Assembly: GCA_963840545.1 (NCBI GenBank)
Contig: CAWIZE010000002.1
Coordinates: forward strand, 930,001 to 994,000
Reading direction: 5' to 3'
DNA: 64,000 bases
DNA from: JAKAWQ01 sp963840545
GTDB taxonomy: Bacteria > Pseudomonadota > Alphaproteobacteria > Acetobacterales > Acetobacteraceae
Shown here one piece after another: positions 8,711-16,878 of this stretch (its first letter is position 1; each line of letters opens with the position of its first letter). Made by a program: the position numbers and the translations under genes. The notes under the pieces were generated by a model. The model saw nothing but the letters and a program-made list of their open reading frames with translations, was not told the DNA's origin and searched no databases.

Positions 8711-8809
8711 GGGACCAATTCGCCTGCGCGGGGATCGACGAAAAATCGCGCCGCGCAGCCTCGGCAGGATACGTACCGATCCCCATTGGATCAAGCCCCG
8801 CGTCCGCCG
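8711..8809. repeat. 99-bp direct repeat, right copy
   Basis: Second copy of the repeat at 4403-4501, same orientation, ungapped. It keeps the TTGATC-N17-TATCCT promoter-like pair on the minus strand (8794-8766), but no gene start follows downstream of it here. It lies 16 bp beyond the 3' end of the DpgC-like gene. Confidence 0.85.
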
Positions 8810-8825
8810 TGCGCGGGCATTCCTG

Positions 8826-10239
8826 CTACCCGTTGCGGTTCTGCGCGTCCCAGTAGCGCTCGAGATTGGCGATCAGCGCCAGGCTGAAATGAGCTTCGGC
8901 CTGCTCGCGCGCGTAGGTTGCGCAATAGCGGCGGAAGAGGTCGAGCGGCTCGGCGCCCACCCGAAAGGCGCGCCGGTTCCCGACCGCGCCCACCGAACCG
9001 GAGTTGGTGAGCCCATCAACGGTCCGCGCGATCGCCGCGTCCATTTCCCCCGCCGGCACGATCTCGTCGCATAGGAGCCGCCCCTCGGGGCTGTCGCAGG
9101 CCAGCCGCCGCTCGGTACTGAACGAGCTGGCGCGCGAGCCGCTCGCCGGCGAAGCGCGGCAGGCGCAGATTGGCGAAGCCGGGGATGATGCCTTCCTTGC
9201 GCGCCGGCAGGCTGAGCCAGGCATCGTCAGCCGCCAGAACGTAATCCACGGCGAGAAGAATCTGGCAATGCCCGCCGATCGCGAACCCGTCGACCGCGGC
9301 GATCCACGGCTTCTCGATCCCCCGCCCGTGCACGTCGTCGGGAAGCTGATCGGGCCGCGCCACGCCGCGCAGGAGCTTGTGGACGAAGCCGAGGTCCCGT
9401 CGAAGGAACCACAAGAAAGGAATTTTTCCCTGATAAAGATGCGTCAGATTGATGCCGGCACCGAAAATATGCCGGCCGCGATGTTTCGCGTGCTCGACCC
9501 TCGCCCCCCGCAGCACCGCGATCTCGCTGGCGGGATCGAGAATCGCGAGATCGACCGCCGTTTCCATCGCATCGAGTGTCGTCTCGTCCTCGGCGTTGAG
9601 GAAGCGCGGATTGCCCGCGACCAGCAGCACGCCCTTGCCCCGCCGCTCCAGCCTGGCGGGGCCCAGATCCATCGCGCCGCGCGCGGAAAATTCTTCCAAC
9701 CGCTCGAGGCTCTCCGCCCGCGCCAGCAGCATGGCGTGGCAGAGATGAAGCCCCGCCCGCTCGCTGGCGAAAATCGCGGAGAGGAGAAAACCCTGGTCGA
9801 TCTCGAGCCCGTCCTTGTCGCGCTGGAGCGTATCGGCCTCGGCGGCGAGCTGCCGCCCCGTCGGCACGAGCCCCGGAAACCGCTCCGCGGCCAGCAGCGC
9901 CAGCTCATCGAGGCGGACGAACCGCGAGAACCCGTCGGTGAGAGCGGCGTAGGCTTCCTCCGCATGCGCCGCGAGGAAGCGCGCCCGGGACGCCCGGGCC
10001 CGCGCCCGCACCATCTCGGCGGCCCGCGCTTCCGCCTCCGTCCGCGCCTTCTTCTGCGGCAGCCGCGCAATCAACCGCTCGGCACGCAGCCAGAACTCCG
10101 AAAATGCCGGGCAATCCGCAACGAACCCGCCCGCCGCCTCCGGCTCGCGCGCGAGCCACACCGCCACCTCCGCCTGTGGCAGCCCCACCGCCGCGATCGT
10201 CGCCTCGATCATCGCCCCGGGCGCCGCCTCCACGCTCAT
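8826..10239 (-). pseudogene. DpgC-like (dihydroxyphenyl)acetyl-CoA dioxygenase, single frameshift
   Basis: An enoyl-CoA hydratase/crotonase-fold protein with an N-terminal helical domain of about 200 residues, the layout of cofactor-independent 3,5-dihydroxyphenylacetyl-CoA 1,2-dioxygenase (DpgC). Diagnostic stretches are HRGRHIFGAGINLTHLY, FLRRDLGFVHK, EKPWIAAVDGFAIGGHCQ and ARKEGIIPG. The frame breaks near 9111-9117. Beyond it the next frame gives CDSPEGRLLCDEIVP and YAREQAEAHFSLALIANLER down to a stop at 8826, so one inserted base restores a protein of about 470 residues. It lies 7 bp downstream of a CoA-ligase gene on the same strand. Confidence 0.75.
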
Positions 10240-10246
10240 CGTCGCC

Positions 10247-11560
10247 TCAGCCTTTCGGCCTGAGATCGAAAACCCGCGCGGCCTTGCCTTCGGAGCGCGC
10301 GATCGTCCCGGGTTCCACCACCCGCACCCGTGTCGTCACGCCCACGAACATTTTTATGAGGTGCTCGACATTGCCCGCGATCTCGGCGTGCTCGCCGTTG
10401 GTCGCGGCCGCCCGCGCCTCCACCACCACGGCGAGCTCGTCGAGCCGGCCGGGGCGGCTGAGCTCGAGCCGGTAGTGCGGCGCCACCCGCGCGTCCTTCG
10501 CCAGCACCGCCTCGATCTGCGAGGGAAAAACATTGACGCCGCGGACGATCAGCATGTCGTCGCTTCGTCCCCGCACGCGCTCCATCCGCCGCATGGGCCG
10601 CGGACCGTCCGCTGGCCGCGACGTCGCCGCCATCAGCCGCGTGAGGTCGCGCGTGCGGTAGCGGATCACGGGCATCCCTTCCTTCGTCAGCGTCGTCAGC
10701 ACCAGCTCTCCGAATTCGCCCTCGGCGAGCCGCCGCCCCGTTTGGGGCTCGACGATCTCCGGATAGAAAGCATCCTCCCAAATCGTCAGCGCCCCCTTTT
10801 CGTCGGGAAATTCCTGCGCCACCCCCGGCCCCATCACCTCGGAAAGTCCGTAATGGTCGAGCGCGGTCAGCCCCAGCCGCTGCTCGAGCTCCGCGCGCAT
10901 GCCCTCGCTCCAGGGCTCGGCGCCGAACATCCCGATCCGCAGGCCGCACGCCCGCGCATCGAGCCCCTGGCGGGCGAATTCGTCGGCGATCGTCAGCGCG
11001 TAGGAGGGCGTCGCGGCGAGGATGTCGGGCCGGAAATCGTGAATCAGCTGCACCTGCCGCCCGGTGAAGCCGCCGCTCGCCGGGATCACCGCCACGCCGA
11101 GATGCTCGGCGCCGTAATGAAATCCGAGCCCGCCGGTGAACAGGCCATATCCGTTGGCATTGTGGATCTTGTCGCCCGGCCGCCCCCCGGCGGCGCGGAT
11201 CGAGCGCGCCATCAGCCCCGCCCAGGTCGCGAGATCGCCCCGCGTAAGCCCGACGACCGTCGGCTTGCCGGTGGTGCCGCTCGAGGCATGGATGCGCACG
11301 ATCTCCTCCATCGGCACGGCCAACATGCCGAACGGATAGGTGGCGCGCAGATCCTCCTTGCTGGTGAAAGGGAATTTTCCGAGGTCGTCGAGCCCCCCGA
11401 GATCGTCGGGATGAACGCCCGCCTGCGCGAATTTTTCGCGGTAGTGCGGCACCCGCTCATAGGCCCGCGCGATGACCGATTTCAGCCGCGCGAGCTGGTG
11501 CGCGCGCAACGCCGCCACGCTCGCGGTCTCGAAGAACGCCCGCCCCTCGCCGGAACGCAT
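10247..11560 (-). CDS. paaK: Phenylacetate-CoA ligase-like adenylate-forming enzyme
   Basis: Protein of 437 residues, normal for PaaK. The phosphate-binding loop SSGTTGKPTVVGLT appears at about 95-108, followed by YGLFTGGLGFHYGAE, MFGAEPWSEGMR, DHYGLSEVMGPG and the C-terminal RSDDMLIVRGVNVFPSQIE. It activates an aryl-acetic acid with ATP and CoA. The ATG at 11560 follows GGGAGGGGGC and excludes an unlike upstream extension that would overlap rnpB. The adjoining DpgC-like gene suggests that its product, an arylacetyl-CoA, is the dioxygenase substrate; this is inference. Confidence 0.88.
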   Translation of the reverse strand: MRSGEGRAFFETASVAALRAHQLARLKSVIARAYERVPHYREKFAQAGVHPDDLGGLDDLGKFPFTSKEDLRATYPFGMLAVPMEEIVRIHASSGTTGKPTVVGLTRGDLATWAGLMARSIRAAGGRPGDKIHNANGYGLFTGGLGFHYGAEHLGVAVIPASGGFTGRQVQLIHDFRPDILAATPSYALTIADEFARQGLDARACGLRIGMFGAEPWSEGMRAELEQRLGLTALDHYGLSEVMGPGVAQEFPDEKGALTIWEDAFYPEIVEPQTGRRLAEGEFGELVLTTLTKEGMPVIRYRTRDLTRLMAATSRPADGPRPMRRMERVRGRSDDMLIVRGVNVFPSQIEAVLAKDARVAPHYRLELSRPGRLDELAVVVEARAAATNGEHAEIAGNVEHLIKMFVGVTTRVRVVEPGTIARSEGKAARVFDLRPKG

Positions 11561-11670
11561 CGCCCCCTCCCGGCAGCGGCGGCAGACTATCGGCCACCCG
11601 CCGCCGCCGGCAAGCGCCCGCCACCCGACACCCGATTGACGAACCCGCGCCGCGGCCGCATCTCTGCCCC

Positions 11671-12077
11671 GCCAGACGGCCGGACGGCCGCCGGCGCGCG
11701 CTTCGCGGCGCGCGCGGGAGGAAAGTCCGGGCTCCACGGGAACACGGTGCCGGCCAACCGCCGGCGGGGGCGACCCCAGGGAAAGTGCCACAGAAAACAA
11801 ACCGCCGGCACTGCCAAACGGGCGCTGTCGGCAAGGGTGAAATGGTGCGGCAAGAGCGCACCGCGCGTCCGGCAACGGGCGTGGCAGGGTAAACCCCACC
11901 GGGAGCAAGACCGAATAGGGGCGGCCGGCGGTGCAAGCCGCCAGGGGCGTTCTCGACCCGCCGCCCGGGTTGGTCGCACGAGGCGCGCCGCAAGGCGCGT
12001 CCTAGAGGAATGGCCGTCCCGCCTGCCGCGGAGAAATCCGCGCGGGCGGACAGAACCCGGCTTACAGGCCGTCTGGC
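11671..12077 (+). ncRNA. rnpB: RNase P RNA, bacterial type A
   Basis: The invariant CR-I segment GAGGAAAGTCCGGGCTCC is present near 11720, followed by CAGGGAAAGTGCCACAGAAA and, near the 3' end, the conserved ACAGAACCCGGCTTACAG. The ends pair: GCCAGACGGCC at 11671-11681 is complementary to GGCCGTCTGGC at 12067-12077, forming helix P1. Length is about 407 nt, normal for alphaproteobacteria. This catalytic RNA trims 5' leaders from pre-tRNAs. It is oriented like the division cluster and lies 386 bp upstream of mraZ. Confidence 0.96.
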
Positions 12078-12144
12078 ATTTTTCCCCCGGCATTTTTCCC
12101 CCGCATTTTTCCCCCGCATTTTTTCCCCCGGGCATTTTTCCCCG
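12075..12144. repeat. Five-copy tandem repeat at the rnpB 3' end
   Basis: The unit GGCATTTTTCCCCC recurs five times with lengths of 13 to 15 bp. Unlike the coding repeats elsewhere, the unit length is not kept in multiples of three. The first copy begins in the last bases of rnpB, so each copy resembles a duplicated T-run of the transcript's terminator. Confidence 0.85.
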
Positions 12145-12303
12145 TTGCAGACTCGCGCCATGAGCGGAACAAAACGCGAAAGCCGTCCGCCCGACGAGAA
12201 AGCCGCTCAATTTCGAGGCAAAGACGAGCAAAATGTTAAGAAGGCGAATCGAAGACACGCTCCATGATGGCCGCCCATGATCGCAACGCGGCCGCGAATC
12301 TTC

Positions 12304-12332
12304 TTTACCGCCCATCGCTGACCATGTTATCC
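12304..12332 (+). promoter_or_regulatory. Candidate sigma70 promoter of the mraZ operon
   Basis: TTTACC at 12304-12309 and TTATCC at 12327-12332 are 17 bp apart. The pair lies about 30 bp upstream of the putative MraZ operator and about 130 bp upstream of mraZ. Matches to consensus are moderate. The rest of 12145-12463 shows no gene. Confidence 0.35.
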
Positions 12333-12360
12333 CACGTCTTCCCATGCGCGGACCGTAATG

Positions 12361-12396
12361 GGGACCAAGATCGGGACCAAAATCGGGACCATATCG
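12361..12396 (+). promoter_or_regulatory. Three 12-bp direct repeats, putative MraZ operator
   Basis: GGGACCAAGATC, GGGACCAAAATC and GGGACCATATCG follow each other without a gap, 68 bp before mraZ. MraZ is known to bind short direct TGGG-type repeats ahead of its own operon. In E. coli these recur every 10 bp; here the period is 12 bp. Position and G-triplet content make an autoregulatory site likely but unproven. Confidence 0.55.
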
Positions 12397-12463
12397 CGGC
12401 ACCGCGCGGGAGCATGAGGCCTGCAGATGCGGCCAATCCCAAGGAGCGAACGGACCCAGCCGG

Positions 12464-12979
12464 ATGAGTCAATTCTGGGGCACCCATCAGAACAAACGCG
12501 ATGGCAAGGGCCGCGTCTCCATCCCTGCGCCCTTTCGCGCCGCGCTCCGCGACGGCAAGGCCGAGGACCATGTCGTTACGGTCGTGCTGCGCGCCTCCCA
12601 CAAATATTCCTGCATCGAGGCCTGGCCGGTCAGCGAATTCGAGCGCCTCGCCGTTCCTCTCAAGAAGCTCGACTTCTTCAGCAATGACCAGGAGGACCTC
12701 GCCACGACCCTCTACGCCGATGCCTTCCCCGTCGAGTCCGACAAGGAAGGGCGCATCATCCTGCCTGAGGGGCTCGTGCGCCATGCCGATCTCGATGGCG
12801 CGGTCGCCTTCGTCGGCCTCGGCCAGATCTTCCAGATCTGGGAACCCGCCGCCGCCGAGCGCCGCCGCGCCGAGGCCCGCGAGCGCGTCCGCACCCAGAA
12901 CCTGACGCTGCCGGGCGCCGGCCCCGGCGCCGCCTCGCCCGAGGCCCGCGCCGCCGCGCCGGCGGGCGGTGCGGGATGA
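12464..12979 (+). CDS. mraZ: Transcriptional regulator MraZ
   Basis: Protein of 171 residues with two AbrB-like swapped-hairpin repeats: GTHQNKRDGKGRVSIPAPFR at about 6-25 and AFPVESDKEGRIILPEGLV at about 87-105. MraZ forms ring oligomers and represses the dcw operon. The tail after about 140 is Ala/Gly/Pro-rich and longer than usual. The stop overlaps the rsmH ATG (ATGA), starting the coupled chain. The direct repeats at 12361-12396 are its likely target. Confidence 0.95.
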   Translation: MSQFWGTHQNKRDGKGRVSIPAPFRAALRDGKAEDHVVTVVLRASHKYSCIEAWPVSEFERLAVPLKKLDFFSNDQEDLATTLYADAFPVESDKEGRIILPEGLVRHADLDGAVAFVGLGQIFQIWEPAAAERRRAEARERVRTQNLTLPGAGPGAASPEARAAAPAGGAG

Positions 12980-13995
12980 GCCACATCCCGGTCATGCGCG
13001 AGGAAGTCCTCGCCGTCCTCGCCCCGCGTGACGGCGGCACCTATCTCGACGCCACCTTCGGCGGCGGCGGCCATGCCGGGGCGATCCTCGAGGCCGCGCG
13101 TTGCATCCTCTTCGCGATCGACCGCGATCCCGCGGCGATCGCCCGCGGCGCCGCGCTCGCCGCCCGTTTCCCCGGCCGCCTCACCCTCATCGAGGGCCGC
13201 TTCGGCGCGATGCTGGATCTCCTCGGCCGCGCCGGCGTCACGAGCCTCGACGGCATCGTGATGGATCTCGGCGTCTCCTCCTTCCAGCTCGAGGACGCCG
13301 CCCGCGGCTTCAGCTTCCGCCTCGCCGGCCCGCTCGACATGCGGATGGGCAGCGACGGCCCGACCGCCGCGGATCTCGTCAACCGGCTTCCCGCCGCGGA
13401 GCTCGCCGCCGTCCTCGCCGAGTTCGGCGAGGAGCGCCACGCCCGCCGCATCGCCCGCCGCCTCCTCGCCGCCCGCGCCGAGGCCCCGATCGCCACCACC
13501 ACCGAACTCGCGAGGATCATACGCGCGGCGCTGCCGCCCTCGCGCGAGGCCGCCGCGCCGCGCGGGCGGATCGATCCGGCGACGCGGAGCTTTCAGGCGC
13601 TGCGCATCCGCGTCAATGACGAGCTGGGCGAGATCGCGCGCGGCCTCGAGCAGGCGGCCGCGCTGCTCGCGCCGGGCGGCCGCCTCGTCGCCATCGCCTT
13701 TCATTCGCTCGAGGACCGGCTGGTCAAGCGCTTCATGGTCGAGGCCGCCGGCCGCGCGCCGCTGCCCTCGCGCCACGCGCCGGCCGCGCTTCGCCCGGCG
13801 GCCCCGCGCTTCGGCCTGCTGACCCCGCGTCCGCTCCGTCCGAAGGACGCCGAGATCGCCGCCAATCCCCGCGCCGCCTCGGCCCGGCTGCGCGCCATCG
13901 AGCATCTCGCCGAGGCCACCACCGGCCAGGGGCTTCCCACCGGCCAGGGGCTTCCCACCGGCCAGGGGCTTCCCACCGGCCCGAGGCTCCAATGA
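12976..13995 (+). CDS. rsmH: 16S rRNA m4C1402 methyltransferase RsmH (MraW)
   Basis: Protein of 339 residues. HIPVMREEVL at the start, the SAM-binding DATFGGGGHAGAIL at about 25-38, LDLGVSSFQLEDAARGFSF and AFHSLEDRLVKRF near 235 are the family signatures. It methylates N4 of C1402 in 16S rRNA using S-adenosylmethionine. The C-terminus ends in three 18-bp repeats (13921-13974) encoding TGQGLP units, beyond the conserved ATSARLR-like end. Both neighbours overlap by ATGA. Confidence 0.96.
   Translation: MSHIPVMREEVLAVLAPRDGGTYLDATFGGGGHAGAILEAARCILFAIDRDPAAIARGAALAARFPGRLTLIEGRFGAMLDLLGRAGVTSLDGIVMDLGVSSFQLEDAARGFSFRLAGPLDMRMGSDGPTAADLVNRLPAAELAAVLAEFGEERHARRIARRLLAARAEAPIATTTELARIIRAALPPSREAAAPRGRIDPATRSFQALRIRVNDELGEIARGLEQAAALLAPGGRLVAIAFHSLEDRLVKRFMVEAAGRAPLPSRHAPAALRPAAPRFGLLTPRPLRPKDAEIAANPRAASARLRAIEHLAEATTGQGLPTGQGLPTGQGLPTGPRLQ
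13921..13974 (+). repeat. In-frame 18-bp tandem repeat, rsmH C-terminus
   Basis: ACCGGCCAGGGGCTTCCC occurs three times without mismatches and is followed by a partial unit. It adds TGQGLP repeats after the last conserved residues of RsmH. The lack of mismatches indicates recent expansion. Confidence 0.9.
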
Positions 13996-14861
13996 TCCGG
14001 CCGGTGACGGTCCTCACCGCCCTGCTCGCCGCCGGCAGCGGGCTCTATCTCTACCAGGCCAAGCACCGCACCCACATCGCGGACGACCGGATCGCGGCGA
14101 TCGAGGGCCAGATCCAGACCGCCCGGACCCGCATCTCGCTGCTCCGCGCCGAGTGGGCGCTCGAGAATTCTCCCATTCGCCTCGCCGACCTCGCCGGCCG
14201 CTATCTCACCCTCGAGCCGATGAAGCCGTCCCAGGCCTTGAGCTTCTCCGAGCTTGCCGCCCACCTGCCGCCGCCCGCCCCGTCCGGCACCACGCCCACC
14301 CCGCCCAACGGGGTGGCCCGGCCGCTGCTGCCCCTGCTCGCGGCCGAGCCGGTGGGCTCCCCGGCGCTCGCCGCCTTCGCCAGCCTCGACCTCCTCGGCG
14401 GCGGGCCGGTCCCGCCATCGTCCGACCCCACGCCGGTGCTCGCCTCGGCCGCCCCACCAACGCCATCCGCCCCGCCGACGCCATCGCCAGCTCCCCCGCC
14501 GGCGGTCGTCGCCTCGCTCGCCCCGGCCGCCGCGCCGCCCGTGCCGCGCCTGCCGCCTCCGGTGCCCTTGGTGGTCCCCTCGGCCGCCCTGCCCTCCGTC
14601 CCGCGGGCCGTGGCCGCGCCCGTGCCCTATCCCGTGCCCCAACCGGTGTTCCGCCCCGTTTCGGCACGCGTCTCGGCGCCTGTCTCGGCCCCCGCCTCGG
14701 CCCCCGCCTCGGCCCCCGCCTCGGCCCCCGCCTCGGCACGCGTCTCGGCACGCGTCTCCGGGTCCCCGGAGGCCCCCGTCGGCGCACCCGTGCTCGCGAC
14801 CGCGCTCGGCGGCGCCTACCCCAGCCTGCCGCCGCCCGCCCCCCTTTCCGGCGCCCATTGA
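13992..14861 (+). CDS. ftsL: FtsL-like cell division protein with long Ala/Pro tail
   Basis: Small bitopic protein by position and layout: a hydrophobic N-terminal helix (TVLTALLAAGSGLYLYQ, about 6-22), a coiled-coil-like stretch to about 60 and the conserved NSPIRLADLAGRYL at about 60-73. FtsL joins FtsB and FtsQ to activate FtsWI. Here it is 289 residues, whereas most alphaproteobacterial versions are 110-160. The excess is a Pro/Ala/Ser/Val tail from about 95 that includes 12-bp tandem repeats (14658-14753). It is coupled to rsmH by ATGA. Identity rests on synteny plus the NSP.RL motif. Confidence 0.85.
   Translation: MIRPVTVLTALLAAGSGLYLYQAKHRTHIADDRIAAIEGQIQTARTRISLLRAEWALENSPIRLADLAGRYLTLEPMKPSQALSFSELAAHLPPPAPSGTTPTPPNGVARPLLPLLAAEPVGSPALAAFASLDLLGGGPVPPSSDPTPVLASAAPPTPSAPPTPSPAPPPAVVASLAPAAAPPVPRLPPPVPLVVPSAALPSVPRAVAAPVPYPVPQPVFRPVSARVSAPVSAPASAPASAPASAPASARVSARVSGSPEAPVGAPVLATALGGAYPSLPPPAPLSGAH
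14658..14753 (+). repeat. In-frame 12-bp tandem repeat in ftsL
   Basis: Eight 12-bp units of the form G(C/T)CTCGGCCCCC or GTCTCGGCACGC encode alternating ASAP and VSAR tetrapeptides. Four consecutive units are near identical. They sit in the periplasmic tail of FtsL, outside the conserved core. Confidence 0.85.
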
Positions 14862-14874
14862 GGCCAACGCCGCG

Positions 14875-16878
14875 ATGAGCGAACCACCCCATGCCGATCC
14901 CCCTCGGGCGCCCCCACCGGACTCGCTTCCCCAGCGCGCCGATCCGCGCTTCGCCCCCGCCCGCCCGCCCGGCACGCCGCGCGCCGGCGCCATCCCGCGC
15001 CTCGAGACCGTCCGCGTCACCGCGCCCGACCTCGCCCGCCGGGCCGCGCTCGAGACCAGCCGCCGCCGGCTGCTCGCCACCGCCACCGGCTTCGCCGGCC
15101 TCTTTGCCGCCCTCGGCCTCAAGCTCACGGACGCCACCGTGATCAGCCCGGTCCTGCCGCCGCCGGTGCCGCAGGAGACCGCCGGCGCGACGCCCGCCCT
15201 CGTCGCCCGGCGCCAGCGGGCGATGATCGTCGACCGCAACGGCGTGATCCTCGCGATCTCGCTGCCGACCGCGTCGGTCTATGCCGATCCGCGCCAGATC
15301 ATGGATCGCGCCGATGCCGTCCGCCGCCTGAAATCCGTGCTCCCCGCGATCGACGCCGCCGCGCTCCTCGCCCAGTTCGACATGCCCGGCCGGAGCTTCG
15401 TCTATGTCGCGCGCGAGGTCGGCCCCGACCAGGAGCTCGCGATCAACGATCTCGGCATCCCCGGGGTGAGCTTCCTGCCGGCGGAGCAGCGCCATTACCC
15501 GCTCGGCCGCACCGCCTGCCACGTGCTCGGCTGGGCCGACGTGGACGACAACGGCGTGGCGGGGATCGAAAAATTCGCCAACCGCCGCCTCAACGAGAAC
15601 CCGGCGCCCCTTCGCCTCGCGCTCGATGTCCGGGTCCAGGCGGTGCTGCGCGACGAGATGGCCAAGGCGCTCGACGATTTTCAGGCCAAGGGCGCCGCCG
15701 GCGTCATCATGGATGTGCGCAGCGGCGAAGTGCTGGCGATGGTCAGCCTGCCCGACTACGACGCCAATGATTTCTCCACCGCCCCCGCGGCCGAGCGCTT
15801 CAACCGCGTCGCCACCGGCGTCTACGAGCCGGGCAGCGCGATGAAGCTGCAGACGATGGGAATGGCGCTCGATTCGGGCCTCGTCCATGTCTGGGACCGC
15901 TTCAACACCACCCACCCGATCGCCATCGGGGGCTTCCAGATCACCGACTACGAGCCCGCCAACCGCTGGCTCTATCTGCCCGAGATCCTCGCCTATTCCT
16001 CCAATATCGGCGCCGCCCACGTCGCCCTGATCGTCGGCAAGCAACGCCAGCGCGCCTGGCTCAGGAAGCTCGGCTTCTTCGACCGCGTCCCGATCGAGCT
16101 GCCCGAGGCGGCGATGCCGCTGGTGCAGACCGACGCCGAATGGGGCAAGGCGACCATCATGACCGTCGCCTTCGGCAACGGCATCGCCATGACGCCGCTG
16201 CATCTGCTCAACGCCACCGTCCCGCTGGTCAATGGCGGGGTGATGTTCGCCCCCACCCTGATCTACCAGGACCCCGCGACGCCGCGGGCCGGCACGATGG
16301 TCCTCGACCATCCCGAGTACACCTCGGACACGCTGCGCCGGATGATGCGCGACGTCGTCCTCCTCGGCACCGGCATCTTCGCCAGGGTCCCCGGCTATTT
16401 CGTCGGCGGGAAAACCGGCACCTCGCAGGTCGTGAGCAAGATGGGCGGCTACCGCCTGCACACCAACCGGGCCGGCTTCATCGCCGCCTTCCCGATCGAG
16501 GCGCCGCGCTACGCGCTCTACATCATGGTCGATTCGCCGAAGGCGAACGCGCTCTCGCAGGGCTTCAGCACCGGCGGCGAGATCTCGGCCAAGCCGGTCG
16601 CCCACACCATCGCCCGCATCGCCCCGATGCTCGGGCTGCTGCCGGTGACGGACCCGGTCGAGATCAAGGCGATCGATGCCGGGCTGGCCCTGCCGCTCCA
16701 TCCCACGGCCCCGCCGGGGGTGGTCGCGCTCGGCCCGGACCATCCCTATCCGGCCGACGCGGCGAATGCCCCGTCGGCTTCGCATCGAGCTCCAGGGGGC
16801 CTCGCCCCGCGCGGTGCCCAGCGCTACGCCGCGTCCCATGAGCTTGCCCAAGCCACCGATTCGAAGTCGCTGAGCTGA
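14875..16878 (+). CDS. ftsI: Peptidoglycan D,D-transpeptidase FtsI (PBP3)
   Basis: Class B penicillin-binding protein of 667 residues for septal cross-linking in the inner membrane. A membrane anchor lies at about 65-82 (LLATATGFAGLFAALGL), followed by the dimerisation domain and the transpeptidase domain. Catalytic motifs are visible: SAMK (SxxK with the acylated serine) in EPGSAMKLQ, SSN in LAYSSNIGAAH, and KTG in GGKTGTSQ. The N-terminal cytoplasmic part of about 60 residues is Pro-rich, and the C-terminus after about 610 is a nonconserved tail. It starts 13 bp after ftsL; the stop shares one base with murE. Confidence 0.96.
   Translation: MSEPPHADPPRAPPPDSLPQRADPRFAPARPPGTPRAGAIPRLETVRVTAPDLARRAALETSRRRLLATATGFAGLFAALGLKLTDATVISPVLPPPVPQETAGATPALVARRQRAMIVDRNGVILAISLPTASVYADPRQIMDRADAVRRLKSVLPAIDAAALLAQFDMPGRSFVYVAREVGPDQELAINDLGIPGVSFLPAEQRHYPLGRTACHVLGWADVDDNGVAGIEKFANRRLNENPAPLRLALDVRVQAVLRDEMAKALDDFQAKGAAGVIMDVRSGEVLAMVSLPDYDANDFSTAPAAERFNRVATGVYEPGSAMKLQTMGMALDSGLVHVWDRFNTTHPIAIGGFQITDYEPANRWLYLPEILAYSSNIGAAHVALIVGKQRQRAWLRKLGFFDRVPIELPEAAMPLVQTDAEWGKATIMTVAFGNGIAMTPLHLLNATVPLVNGGVMFAPTLIYQDPATPRAGTMVLDHPEYTSDTLRRMMRDVVLLGTGIFARVPGYFVGGKTGTSQVVSKMGGYRLHTNRAGFIAAFPIEAPRYALYIMVDSPKANALSQGFSTGGEISAKPVAHTIARIAPMLGLLPVTDPVEIKAIDAGLALPLHPTAPPGVVALGPDHPYPADAANAPSASHRAPGGLAPRGAQRYAASHELAQATDSKSLS

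Noticed and set aside
9004..10263. 419-codon open frame on the plus strand
   Set aside because: Shadow of the DpgC-like gene; the minus strand holds the conserved motifs.
16770..16830. Extra palindromic-repeat copy in the ftsI 3' end
   Set aside because: CTCCAGGGGGCCTCGCCCCGCG resembles the repeat core but lacks a full pairing arm; too short to call.
14206..16851. 881-codon open frame on the minus strand
   Set aside because: Antisense shadow of ftsL and ftsI caused by very high GC3; it has no family motifs and no ribosome site.
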